Origin: Solirubrobacteraceae bacterium
GTDB lineage: Bacteria > Actinomycetota > Thermoleophilia > Solirubrobacterales > Solirubrobacteraceae
Assembly (NCBI GenBank): GCA_029263125.1
Contig: JAJCYD010000024.1
Coordinates: 58,699 to 122,698 of the forward strand
Direction: 5' to 3'
DNA length: 64,000 nucleotides
Part shown: positions 9,830 through 20,136 of the stretch, one piece after another
Position numbering within the stretch: position 1 is the stretch's first letter
Layout of the letters: every line of letters begins with the position of its first letter
Notes under the pieces: generated by a model
The model's input: the letters and a program-made list of their open reading frames with translations, nothing else
What the model was told of the DNA's origin: nothing
Databases searched by the model: none
Made by a program: the position numbers and the translations under genes

Positions 9830-10660
9830 ATGATGTCCAAGACGCTGAGCCAGGAAGACGGATTCACACTCGTCGAAATCCTCGTCGCGCTATCGCTGTC
9901 GATCATCGTGCTGTTCGCGACGCTGCAGAGCCTCGACCTCTTCAGCTCCAACGCAGCATCACAGACGCGCGTCACCGACGCCAACGAAAAGGTGCGCTTG
10001 ACGATGGACCGCACAGTGCGCGACCTGCGCGGAGCATCTACCATCTTGATCGCCACCAGCAACGACTTGGCCTACGCGGTGCCTGAGACCTCTGGCGTGC
10101 GCATCGCGCGACTCTGCGTGGACGGCACCGATGTCTACAGCTTCTCGGCCCCGGCCGCGGCAGCGGTTGCGCCAACGGCTACCTGCGCAAGCGGCTCCAA
10201 GATCGCCAAGGTGCGCACGACCGACCCGACGGCGTTCACATACGACGGAGCAGCCTCCGCTGCGGGGGCAGCTGCCGCGCTGGTCCGCAACGTTGGCCTC
10301 AAGCTCAGCGTGGATGCGAGCGGCGGCGGACGGACCGGAGGCAGCACGCTTACGGCCAGTGCGGCGGTCCGGCGGACTGCCGCCACGGTACCTGGAGGCG
10401 AGAACCCCATCCGCGTGGTGTGCGGCCAGACCGGTCCTCTGGTCACACTCGGGGTCGCGCTGCCGGTAGAGCTCGGTCAGCTCACGGTGACCTACCTGGT
10501 GAACGGCAACGTCACCGTGGCCGGCGGCACGGTGACGCCGGGCGGATCGGGTTCCTTGACCCTGCTCCCGCCGACGGCCACCCAGGTCGTCGCGATCGTC
10601 ACCGACTCGCTCGGGATCACCCGCGCGCTTTTCAACGACACCGTGGGGTGCGTCGCATGA
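9830..10660 (+). CDS. prepilin-like minor pilin (PilW-like)
   Basis: DGFTLVEILVALSLSIIVLFATLQSL. Confidence 0.85.
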   Translation: MMSKTLSQEDGFTLVEILVALSLSIIVLFATLQSLDLFSSNAASQTRVTDANEKVRLTMDRTVRDLRGASTILIATSNDLAYAVPETSGVRIARLCVDGTDVYSFSAPAAAAVAPTATCASGSKIAKVRTTDPTAFTYDGAASAAGAAAALVRNVGLKLSVDASGGGRTGGSTLTASAAVRRTAATVPGGENPIRVVCGQTGPLVTLGVALPVELGQLTVTYLVNGNVTVAGGTVTPGGSGSLTLLPPTATQVVAIVTDSLGITRALFNDTVGCVA

Positions 10661-12414
10661 TTCGCAGACTGAAGTCCGGTGAAGACGGCTCCGCGATGAT
10701 CACGGCGCTGCTGGCGACCATCATGCTGCTCGCTCTCGGCATGGCGCTGCTGTCGATCGTCGACACGCAGGCCGATCAGTCAGCCCAGGAGCGCACCCGC
10801 GACCGCGCCTTCAACGTCAGCGAGACGGTGCTCAACAGCGAGGCCTTCGTGTTGGGACGCAACTGGCCCACGACGGCTCCGGCAGGAGATCCCACCTGTT
10901 CTGCGGCTGGCGCCGGCTTCGACGACCCGATCGGCATCGCCGCCGGGTCGACGCCGGCGTCAGAGCGGCTGCGCCGCAACCTCACAGAAAGCTACAACCC
11001 CGCCACGGACCCCGCCTACGCGGGAGCGACATGGCAGGTCAACATCTGCGACGACGATGATCCCGACGGCTCGGGCCCCCTTCCAGGTCCGACCGTCTGG
11101 AACGATTCGATGCTCGGCCATAAGGCCTGGGATTCGGAGAACAACGGCCCGGGCAAGCCGAAGGGAAACGGACGTGTGTGGGTCCGCGCACAAGCCACGG
11201 TGGCCGGCAAGACCCGCGTGCTCGCCGGACTCGTCAGAGTCACCAAGAGTCCGGTCGTGGATTCGCGCTACGCGCTCGTGGCGGGCGGGATATCCGATGA
11301 TCTCGGAGCATCGCTCAACACCATCACCAACCAGGGTGTGCTTGGCCAGGTCGTCACCGACCTGTTCGGTTCCACGAAGACCGTGGAGGTCGATCCGACA
11401 GCGGGCGCGCCAACGCCGAACGGAATCACGGGTCTGCGCTGCGGCGCCGCGGACATCATCGGCGGCGGGTCGCCCTGCGTAAGCGGCACCTTGGGTGCCG
11501 CAGCCGCCGTCCCGGTGGTCGCCAGCCTCGTGACCGGCGACAAGATCGAGAACTTCCCCCGCACGACCTCGACACCGAATCGCACCATCGAGCAGTTGCG
11601 CAATCAGGCTCGGACGTCGGGCACCTATACCGCGGTCTCAGCGGGCACTGCCCCCATAACGAGTTCGAACCCGCTGAACCTCACGGACACCGCGCCCGCA
11701 AGCGTGACAGCGTGCACCATCACCGGGGCACCCGATCAGAACACCGTCGCCTTCGTCGAACAGGTCGGAAACACGGGCGCCGAGAACGCGGTTGGTGGTC
11801 GCGGTGACCAGTACTGCGCAATCGACGTCACGGTCGCCAAGCGCTACAAAGCCATTGTTGTCGCCAGCGGGCGCGTCGTGATCCGCGGTGACAACACCAC
11901 GACCGCCTCGACGGACACGGCTCGCAACAACTTCACCGGCGTGGTCTACGGCCTCAACCTCCAGCGCCTTGACGTCGACAAGGGAGGGCGTGGACTGGGT
12001 GACGTCACGGCGCGCGAGGTGGTCCGCATCGACCGAGGCGCCCACATTCAGGGAGCGGTCCACGCAGACGGCCGCAGCGCAAGGGTGGGGAGCTATCCCC
12101 CGCCACTCACGATCAACACGAACACGCTCGTGGACGCGCTGATTCCATGCGTGATCGTGCTCGGCCTACCCGTCTGCATCCTGCGAGACACGATCAAGGC
12201 CCTCACCACCGGACTGACGGGGATCGTCGACAGCCTCCTGAACAACGGCGTCAGCGTCACGAACCTGGCTAATGCGCTACTGACGCAGGTCAGGCCGCAG
12301 CGCGCGAGCTACGGCCCGGCGATCACCGCCAACGTGGCGGCGATCAACGCACTCACGACATATGGACCTTCCGCGGTCGTCCCCGGCACCTTCCGCGACC
12401 TCCAGGCGCGGTAG
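10657..12414 (+). CDS. large prepilin-like pilus assembly protein (PilX-like)
   Basis: EDGSAMITALLATIMLLALGMALLSIVDTQ N-terminus; ATGA overlap with upstream gene. Confidence 0.7.
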   Translation: MIRRLKSGEDGSAMITALLATIMLLALGMALLSIVDTQADQSAQERTRDRAFNVSETVLNSEAFVLGRNWPTTAPAGDPTCSAAGAGFDDPIGIAAGSTPASERLRRNLTESYNPATDPAYAGATWQVNICDDDDPDGSGPLPGPTVWNDSMLGHKAWDSENNGPGKPKGNGRVWVRAQATVAGKTRVLAGLVRVTKSPVVDSRYALVAGGISDDLGASLNTITNQGVLGQVVTDLFGSTKTVEVDPTAGAPTPNGITGLRCGAADIIGGGSPCVSGTLGAAAAVPVVASLVTGDKIENFPRTTSTPNRTIEQLRNQARTSGTYTAVSAGTAPITSSNPLNLTDTAPASVTACTITGAPDQNTVAFVEQVGNTGAENAVGGRGDQYCAIDVTVAKRYKAIVVASGRVVIRGDNTTTASTDTARNNFTGVVYGLNLQRLDVDKGGRGLGDVTAREVVRIDRGAHIQGAVHADGRSARVGSYPPPLTINTNTLVDALIPCVIVLGLPVCILRDTIKALTTGLTGIVDSLLNNGVSVTNLANALLTQVRPQRASYGPAITANVAAINALTTYGPSAVVPGTFRDLQAR

Positions 12415-12436
12415 GGCCGCGAAGCACCCCCAACGT

Positions 12437-12472
12437 CCTGTCCAGGGGCTCACCTCACCGCCCCTGGACAGG
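12437..12472. terminator. bidirectional terminator-like hairpin between convergent genes
   Basis: Perfect 13-bp inverted repeat CCTGTCCAGGGGC / GCCCCTGGACAGG, 10-nt loop. Confidence 0.7.
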
Positions 12473-13348
12473 GCCGCTGCGTCCTCCCAGCAGCGCCGCG
12501 AGCTCGGCGAGCATGTACGCCGGCCGCTCGATGACGTCGCCGTAGGTGTAGCGGCGGAACTCGTCGCCGCGGGCGCGCGCCTCGCGCTCGCGCCGGCGGT
12601 CCTGCTCCCAGGCATGGCGTGAGCGGTGGTAGCGGTAGCCGTCGAGCTCGACGGTGAGGCGATGGTCAGGCCAGCGGCAGTCCACGCGGCGCCCGCCGGC
12701 CGGCCGATTGGTCAGCGGCTGCGGAAGGCCGGCGTCAGCCAACCGCGCCAGGAAGCGGCGCTCCAGCGGGCTGAGCGTGACCTGCGCGTCACCGCGCATG
12801 ATCGCACGCAGCTTCGCCGCGCCCGGCCGGTTCGGACACCGTGCCAGCACCCGCTCGACATGGCGGGGAGTCGTGTCGTGACGCACTCCCGCCTCGTGGC
12901 ACGCTCGCGCCAGGTCGTCGACGCTCAGCGTCGCCGCAAGATCGACGAGCGTACGCGCGGGGGTCGTGACGGGGATCGCCAGCCACGTCATGACGTCACG
13001 GCGATCGACGCGACGCGTTCGCCGCGTGCGGATGCCGGGAATCCGGCGTTCGGTCGTCGTCAGCACCTGCGGCGCCGGCACCGACCCCTTCAGGATTCCA
13101 AGCAGGTGCGCCGCCGCCCGACCGCGGAGCCACGCCCCCGCCCCACAGGCCCACACGGCGGCCAGGTAGCGCGCCTCGACGCTCGCCGCACGGTGCCCGA
13201 CGCGGTACATCCCGTGGTGCAGGCGCAGGAGCGACCCGATCTGCGACCGGTGCCTGCTCTCCGCGTCGGTGATCCCCGCGTCCAGGAGCTGCGCCCGTGT
13301 GACCACGCCGTGCGCCGCGCTCGCCAACCGCACCAGCTCCTGCTCCAC
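12455..13348 (-). CDS. AbiEi-antitoxin-like N-terminus + DUF559-like C-terminal nuclease-fold protein
   Basis: VVTRAQLLDAGITDAE...HHGMYRVG; C-terminal RRVDCRWPDHRLTVELDGYRYHRSRHAWEQDRRRE; GTG start at 13348 preferred. Confidence 0.75.
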   Translation of the reverse strand: MEQELVRLASAAHGVVTRAQLLDAGITDAESRHRSQIGSLLRLHHGMYRVGHRAASVEARYLAAVWACGAGAWLRGRAAAHLLGILKGSVPAPQVLTTTERRIPGIRTRRTRRVDRRDVMTWLAIPVTTPARTLVDLAATLSVDDLARACHEAGVRHDTTPRHVERVLARCPNRPGAAKLRAIMRGDAQVTLSPLERRFLARLADAGLPQPLTNRPAGGRRVDCRWPDHRLTVELDGYRYHRSRHAWEQDRRREREARARGDEFRRYTYGDVIERPAYMLAELAALLGGRSGPVQGR

Positions 13349-13375
13349 TGTCCTGTCCTGTGGTGCCACCACCAC

Positions 13376-13409
13376 CAATAGGCAGGACAGTGCCGAAACT
13401 CGCCCCCCC
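13376..13409 (-). promoter_or_regulatory. recurrent promoter-like motif, copy 1
   Basis: Minus: GGGGGGGCGAGTTTCGGCACTGTCCTGCCTATTG. Confidence 0.5.
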
Positions 13410-13446
13410 GTTGATCCGAAACCGCTCGGGCCACGATGAAGCTCGC

Positions 13447-13827
13447 ATGAGACACGCGATCCTCCTCACGCTGTTGGGCGCCGCGCTGCTGGTCGGCTGC
13501 GGCGACGACAAGGCGAGCCAAAGCGCCGATGCGCCCGCCGAGACGCAGCAGGCGGGCGCGGGGCCGGCCATCGACACGATCCAGATCAAGGACTTCACCT
13601 TCATCCCGCCGAACGCCACGGTCAAGGTCGGCGAGAAGATCACGATCCCCAACGAGGACACGGCGCCTCATACGCTGACCGAGGACGACACGTCGTCGCC
13701 CACCTTCGACAGTGGCACGATCCGCGGCAAGCAGACCGGTTCGGTCACCTTCGCGAAGACCGGAACCTTCAAGTACTACTGCGAGTTTCATCCGACGATG
13801 AAGGGCACCGTCACCGTCACGAAGTAG
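13447..13827 (+). CDS. cupredoxin/plastocyanin-like lipoprotein
   Basis: Lipobox LLVGCGDD; PHTLTEDD ... YYCEFHPTMKGTVTV copper-site pattern. Confidence 0.9.
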   Translation: MRHAILLTLLGAALLVGCGDDKASQSADAPAETQQAGAGPAIDTIQIKDFTFIPPNATVKVGEKITIPNEDTAPHTLTEDDTSSPTFDSGTIRGKQTGSVTFAKTGTFKYYCEFHPTMKGTVTVTK

Positions 13828-13834
13828 CGCCCGA

Positions 13835-14896
13835 CTATGCGGCTTCGCGCAGTGCGTCGAGCTCGCGCAGGCTGGCAAGGCGCTCCAGGGCACGCTGCTC
13901 GAGCTTGCGCGTCTCGGGCTGGGTGATACCCAGCCGCCTGCTGGTCTCACGCAGGCCGACCGGCCCGTCCATGCCGTCGACGCCGTAGCGCAGCTCGACG
14001 ACCTTGCGCTCCTCGTCGGGCAGCCCGGCAAGCGCAAGGTGCAGTGCCTGATCGCGCAGCGCGACCTCGACCTCCTCCGCCGGGCCGGCGCGGTCGTCAC
14101 CGAGCAGCTCGCCGAGAGCGGTGTCGCCCTCCTCGCCGACGGGGCGATCCAAGCTCGTGACCGTGCGCGCGATGGAGCCCATCGCCACGACCTGGGCCAG
14201 CGGCAACTCCGCCTCGACGGCGACTTCCTCGTCGGTCGGCTCGCGTCCGAGGCGGGTGTTGAGCGCTCGCCTCGCGCGCTGGATCTTGCGCTCGCGCTGG
14301 GCGATGTTCGTCGGGACGCGGATCGTGCGTGACTTGTTCTCGATGCCCCGCTGAATCGCCTGGCGAATCCAGTAGGTCGCATACGTGGAGAACTTGAAGC
14401 CCCGGCGCCAGTCGAACTTCTCACTCGCGCGGATCAGCCCGAAGATGCCCTCCTGGATGAGGTCGAGCAGCGGCAGCTCGTTCTGCGGGTACTTCTTGGC
14501 GATCGAGACGACCAGCGCGAGGTTGGAGTTGATCATCCGCTCCTTCGCCGCGGTGTCTCCCTGCTCGATGCGCTTGGCCAGCTCGACCTCCTCGGCGGCG
14601 GTCAGCAGCGGGTGGCGGCGGATCTCGTTGAGAAACAGTCCCAGCGCGTCCGTCGTGACGGTCGCCAGGCTGCCGTTGCCGTAGTCGGTCGCGGGGACGT
14701 CGCTGCGGCCGCAGTCGTCGGAGACCGTGATGCCCCGCGCCTCGACCGCTTCGTGCAGCGCCGGCAGGTCGTCGTCGTCACATTCCAGCTTGCGGGCGAG
14801 CGCGTCGAGCTCGGAGAGGTTGACGCAGCCGCTCTCCTCCCCGCTCTCGAGGAGCTGGGCCAGCGAGACGGGCGGGCTGTCGAGATCGAGATCCAT
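13835..14896 (-). CDS. RNA polymerase sigma-70 family factor (RpoD/SigA-like)
   Basis: [51 protein letters not shown]; region 4 [23 protein letters not shown]. Confidence 0.95.
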   Translation of the reverse strand: MDLDLDSPPVSLAQLLESGEESGCVNLSELDALARKLECDDDDLPALHEAVEARGITVSDDCGRSDVPATDYGNGSLATVTTDALGLFLNEIRRHPLLTAAEEVELAKRIEQGDTAAKERMINSNLALVVSIAKKYPQNELPLLDLIQEGIFGLIRASEKFDWRRGFKFSTYATYWIRQAIQRGIENKSRTIRVPTNIAQRERKIQRARRALNTRLGREPTDEEVAVEAELPLAQVVAMGSIARTVTSLDRPVGEEGDTALGELLGDDRAGPAEEVEVALRDQALHLALAGLPDEERKVVELRYGVDGMDGPVGLRETSRRLGITQPETRKLEQRALERLASLRELDALREAA

Positions 14897-15017
14897 GTCA
14901 GCGGCTCCTACCCCGTGGGCACCGCGCGCGAACGACGAGCGGCGCAGCGGGACTCGCACCATAGCGCGCAGCCATGACCCCGCCGATCGGTTTGGTCATC
15001 CGGGTACGCTGCCCAGC

Positions 15018-15290
15018 ATGGACGAACCGACGTGCACCTTGCGCGTACTCGTTCAGCCACGCTCCAGGCGCGAGGAGATCGTCGGGATGCGCGACGACGC
15101 GCTGGTCGTGCGAGTGAAGGCGCCGCCGACCGACGGGCGCGCCAACCACGCGCTCTGCCGGCTCATCGCAGCGAGCGCCGGCCTTGCTCCATCGCGGGTG
15201 TCGGTGCGCCACGGCGCGGGGTCGCGCAACAAGCTCCTGGCATGTGAGGGGATCGACGCAGCGGGTCTGCGGCGCGCGCTGAATCTGTGA
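15018..15290 (+). CDS. DUF167/YggU family protein
   Basis: LRVLVQPRSRREEIVGMRDDALVVRVKAPPTDGRANHALCRLIAASAG...VRHGAGSRNKLL. Confidence 0.9.
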   Translation: MDEPTCTLRVLVQPRSRREEIVGMRDDALVVRVKAPPTDGRANHALCRLIAASAGLAPSRVSVRHGAGSRNKLLACEGIDAAGLRRALNL

Positions 15291-15412
15291 CGACAAGGCG
15301 ATCAAGCGCCGGCCGCGATGGCGGACGTTGCAGGTCAACGCACGCCCCCTCCGGCGCTCCCGCGGCCGCGTCCCATTCGCCGGGGCGTCGTGCTGCCCGG
15401 GTCGACGTCGCG

Positions 15413-18400
15413 CTATGGGGCCACGGCCTTGGCGAGCTGCTCGCCGCGGATGCCGCGTGGCTCGTAGCCGGTGTACTGGATCGACAGCTGGCCCCCCGGT
15501 CCTTGCCGCGGTAGCTGGCAGCGTCCTGGTGAGCAACCACCTGCCGTTATCGATCGTCGCGGTGTAGTTGAGGAACCTCACGGTGGCGTTGCCCGCGGTG
15601 TATCCGAGGCGGATGCGCACGACCCCTCGTGCGCGTCGGCTGGTCGTCCCCGACACATGCAGCCGGCCCTTCTTCTGGATCCGGGTCGTGCCGCGCCGGA
15701 GCAGCGCCTTGCCCGGCGCCGCGCGAAGACGCACGTCGTCGCGGCGCACGCGATCGTTGCCTGCGTAGGTCATCGACAGGATGCCGGTCGTCTTGCGCCG
15801 CTGAGAGGACGGGAGACGACGGTTGATGCGGATCGTCCCGTTGCGTATCGGTGCCGTGAATCGTGTGGTGCGCCCGGCCGATCGATAGCTGACGCTGACG
15901 CGTCCTGTCGCACGTCCCGTGATCCGGGCCAGCACGTCGAGGCTTCCGCGACGTACTTCGGCGCGCTGAACCTGCAGCTTGGCGGGGAGGGACTGCGACG
16001 CCGGCGAGGGCGGCGCCGGCGCCGATGGCCGTCGCGTCAGCGGCGCCGGCGCTGCCGGAGGTGATGCCACCGGCGAAGACGGAGGCGGCGGAGACGGCGG
16101 AGACGGCGCAGGCGGCGGCGGAGACGACGGAGACGGCGGAGGAGGCGGCGGAGGCGGCGGGAGCGGAGGCGGCGAGTCCGCGGGCACGGGCACGGGCACG
16201 GCCGTGCTGCGTGCGGTTGTCGCGCCATCCGCGCTGGTGGCACGCACCTCGCAACCGACCGCATGCCCGGCGTCGGCGGAGGCGAGGACGTAGGTATCGC
16301 CCTCGGCTCCCGTGATCACCGCGCCGTCGCGCAGCCAGCGGCGCGCGTAGCTGGTGGGCGTGAAGCGCCAGCGACCGCGGGTGCAGCGCAGCGGCGATCC
16401 GACCACGGCGTGGCCGATCAGCTCAGGCGCGTCGAGCAGCTCGGGTGCCGGGCGTGTTCCGGCTGAGAGCGTGAACCGCGCATGGTGGGCCAGTGGATCG
16501 GTGCCGGTACCGCCCGGGCGATACCACTCGTTGATCTCGCCGCTTGCGACGTGCAGGGCCGTGCCGTCCGGGGTCACCGCGAGATCGCTGATCTGGCCGA
16601 CCCGGCCGACGTCCAGCGGGGAATACCGATCGCTCCCACGCGGCGCCCACGCCAGCACGTCGGCGCTCGCGACCGAAATCGCGGCAAGCTGCCAGCGCGC
16701 CACCCCGCCGATCAGCGTCTGGTTGCCTTCTCGGCCGACGAACAGGGTCTCGCCGTCCGGCGTCACCACGAGCGCCGTGACGAACGCGTAGACGTTCGTG
16801 TCGGCCCCCCACGCCGTCGCGCGGCCGTCCGAGGTGCGCAAGGCCGCCAGGCCGAGGCGCTCCGCGCCGCCGATCGACGGCGCGCCCCGGGGGCGCTCGG
16901 CGTCGAAGCCGAAGGCGCCGCCGGCGAACACCGTCGTGCCGTCGGGCGTCACCGCGAGATCGCTCACGGTGGTGTCGGCGTCGGGTGCGAAGGCCCGGAC
17001 GGATCCGCTGGCGCTGGAGATCGCCGCGATGTTCGCTCGCGGTGTGCCGGCCACCGTGGCGAAGTCTCCACCCAGGTAGAGCGTCGCGCCATCGGGCGAG
17101 TACTCGAGCGCTCGCACCGCTGGAGCGACGATTGGGCCGACATCGCTTGCGCCGAGGTCGGCTCGGACGTCGGTCACGGCCCCATCGGACGTGCGCAGGA
17201 CGGCGAGCCGTTCACGCGCCACGCCACCGATCGCCTCGAAGTAGCCGCCGACAGCCAGGTGGGTTTCGTCCGGCGACAACGCGACCGCAGATACCGATCG
17301 CGGAAGGTGATGCTCCCACAGCAGCGTTCCGTCTGAGGCGATCGCGCGCACCGCCGACGCCGTACTCCAGGACTGGCTGACGCCGCCGGCGAGGTAGACC
17401 GTGCCGTCGGATGCGATCGCGCTGTCGACGATGACGTTCTCCCCGCTGCCCGGCACGCTCAGGTCGGGCGGCGTCCACGCCGAGACCTCGCCGTCGCGCC
17501 CGACCACCATCGCGCTGCGGCGCCGGCGCGACTCGATCCCGAGGCCGTTGCCGTTGAACAGCAACTGCTCGCCGTCGGCGGAGATCGCGATGACCGCACC
17601 GGATTCCGTGCCGGTCATCACGGCGCCCGGAAGCACGCTGCCATCGTCCGGGTCCACGGGAACGGCCGCAGGTCCTCCCTCCGAACGCGGGGTCAGCCAG
17701 AGCCGGTCACCGGAGCGATCCAGTCGCGCGGAGCTGGCATCGACCGCTGTGCTCCACGGCAGCCGCGAGCCGTCGGAGGCTCGCAGCAGCACCGGCCCGT
17801 CGAACGCCTCGCCGCCGAGCAGCGTCCCGGTACCAGCGCCGAGCCCGCGGTCGTCGCGCGCGATCAGGGAGGTCACCCCAAAGGAGCTGCTCTGGGGTCG
17901 CGAGCCGCCGATCGACCAGCGTGTCGCGAGCGTCCCGGCATCCAGCGCGAGGACACCATTCAACTCGGCGAGGTAGAGCGTGCCCCCGTCAGCCGACACA
18001 GCGACGGGGCCACCGCCGCCGGCCGGGCCGCGTCGCAGCAGCGCTCCCGTCGTCGTATCGAGGGCTCCGACCGACAGCAGCTGCGAATGGTCCACCGATC
18101 CGAACGACCCGCCGACGTACAGCGTCGCGCCGTCCGGTGCGAGCACGATGCCCTGGGCGCCGATCACGCCCTGCGGTCGCCAGTCCGACAGCGCGCCGCT
18201 CTGCGGATCGACGGCGCCGAGATGCCACTGCGAGCGCGCGTCGATCTCTTCGAACTGGCCGGCGATGTACAGCCGCGAGCGATCGGGCGTCAGCAGCAAC
18301 TGGTGGACCCGGCCCTCGCTGCCGTTCTGGGTCAGCAGCACCGGATCGAAGCCGGGGTCCAGCTCGTAATCGGCGTCGAGGCGTACGACGCGGCCGTCGT

Positions 18401-18767
18401 ATCCGACATACCAGCCGCCCTGCCCGTCGGCGACGGTGACGGCGGGAGGGGGGTAGAAGCTGTTGGCTTTGACGAACGAAGCCTGCTCGGCCAGCGGCCG
18501 GCCGCTGCGCACGGAGACCGGAAACGGTCCCGTCAGCGGCCGTGCGGCGCGAAAGAAGGCGCCCGCGACGACCGTCGCGTCGCCGTTGGTGGCCACCGTC
18601 CCGGCGCCGCCATCCAGGACGGCCACGCCGTCATCGGGAAGGCTTGAGATCGGAACGCTCGCCGTGGCAGGACACGCCAGCACCGCGAGCGCAAGCACCC
18701 CCAGCAGCACCAGTCGCCCCATACGACCGCAGCGCCCGTCCAGCCTTCGATTACCGCCGCGCCCCAT
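15413..18767 (-). pseudogene. secreted beta-propeller (PQQ/WD-like) protein with Pro-rich linker and C-terminal module; apparent frameshift at a G6 tract near the 3' end
   Basis: Repeated LALSPDGxxLYLGGxF blades, signal peptide LVLLGVLALAVLACPATASV. Frame -1 at C6 (15492-15497, + strand) restores ...TGGQLSIQYTGYEPRGIRGEQLAKAVAP-stop. Could instead be a sequencing error in an intact gene. Confidence 0.75.
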
Positions 18768-18816
18768 ACGGCACTATCGGCGCAGCAACCGGGACACTTG
18801 ACCGCGAGCATCGGCG

Positions 18817-20136
18817 TTACGCGCGACCCCTCAATCTGGCGAGATCCTGCTGAAAGCCCGGGTAGGACACGGCCGCAGCATCGATCCCGACGACCTGCAC
18901 CCCCTCGTGTGAGGCCAGGCCCGCCACCGCCCCGAGCATGGCCATGCGGTGATCGCCTGCGGCGTCGATCGTGCCGCCACGCAGCCCACGGCATCCGGCG
19001 CCCGAGACCACGAAGCCGTCATCGGTCGCCTCGATCTCAGCGCCCAGGCCGCGCAGCCCGTCGACGACCCCGGCGATGCGGTCGGACTCCTTGACACGCA
19101 GCTCCTGCGCGCCACGCACCACGGTTTCGCCCTCGGCGAAGCAGCCCAGCAACGCGACCAGCGGCAGCTCGTCGATCGCGAGGGGCACCTCCTCCGCGGC
19201 CACGGCCGTGCCACGCAACGGGCCCGCCGCGACGGCGAGGTCACAGATCGGCTCGGCCGAAGCGACCGCTGCGCCGGTCCCGGGGACCGCTTCGAGCTCA
19301 CCCTGCACCGCGGCTCCCATCCGCTCGAGAATCCGCAGGAATCCGGTGCGCGTCCAGTTCACCCCGACATCGCGGACGGTGACCCGCGATCCCGCGACGA
19401 GCACGGCCGCGGCGATCATGAACGCCGCCGACGAGAGATCGCCGGGCACGACGATGTGCTGCGCGTGTAGCGAATCGACCGGCTGCAGGCTGACGTCGAG
19501 GCCGTCCCGAGCAATCCGAACGCCCGCTCCGGCGAGCATCCGCTCGGTGTGATCGCGGCTTGGCGCGGGCTCGGTCACCGTCGTCGTGGCGTCGGCGCAC
19601 ATCCCCGCGATCAGCACGCACGACTTCACCTGCGCGCTGGCGACCGGCAGGACGTAGGAGATCGCGCGCAGGGCACGCCCACGAACGAGAAACGGCGGGT
19701 AGCGGCCGTCCGTCGCCTCGATGACGCCCCCCATCCTGCGCAGCGGCTGCGCGATGCGATCGACCGGGCGCCGGCGGATCGAGGCGTCGCCGTCGAGCTG
19801 GAACGTGCTCCCCTCCTGCGCGGCAAGCCAGCCCGGCAGCAGGCGCATCAGCGTGCCAGCGTTGCCGACGTCGATCATCGCCCCGTCCCCCGCGCCGCGC
19901 AGGCCGACGCCCTCGACGACGACATCGTCGCCCTCCAGCCTGACGCGAGCCCCGAGCACGCGGATGGCATCCAGCGTCGACGTCGTGTCCTGCGCGTGCA
20001 GGTAGTTGACGATCCGCGCGGTGCCGCTGGACATCGCGCCGAAGAGCGCGGCGCGATGGGAGATCGACTTGTCGGCCGGGGCCGTGACCGACCCCTGCAG
20101 CCCGGCCGTGGCCGGCGCGAAGAACGCGTCGCTCAT
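18817..20136 (-). CDS. aroA: 3-phosphoshikimate 1-carboxyvinyltransferase (EPSP synthase)
   Basis: APADKSISHRAALFGAMSSGTARI; GNAGTLMRLLPG; ELRVKESDRIAG. Confidence 0.97.
   Translation of the reverse strand: MSDAFFAPATAGLQGSVTAPADKSISHRAALFGAMSSGTARIVNYLHAQDTTSTLDAIRVLGARVRLEGDDVVVEGVGLRGAGDGAMIDVGNAGTLMRLLPGWLAAQEGSTFQLDGDASIRRRPVDRIAQPLRRMGGVIEATDGRYPPFLVRGRALRAISYVLPVASAQVKSCVLIAGMCADATTTVTEPAPSRDHTERMLAGAGVRIARDGLDVSLQPVDSLHAQHIVVPGDLSSAAFMIAAAVLVAGSRVTVRDVGVNWTRTGFLRILERMGAAVQGELEAVPGTGAAVASAEPICDLAVAAGPLRGTAVAAEEVPLAIDELPLVALLGCFAEGETVVRGAQELRVKESDRIAGVVDGLRGLGAEIEATDDGFVVSGAGCRGLRGGTIDAAGDHRMAMLGAVAGLASHEGVQVVGIDAAAVSYPGFQQDLARLRGRA

Noticed and set aside
14898-15412. C-terminal extension of the 1289-aa ORF
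   Set aside because: Out-of-frame readthrough antisense to DUF167; the paralogous tail shows the true end at 15413.
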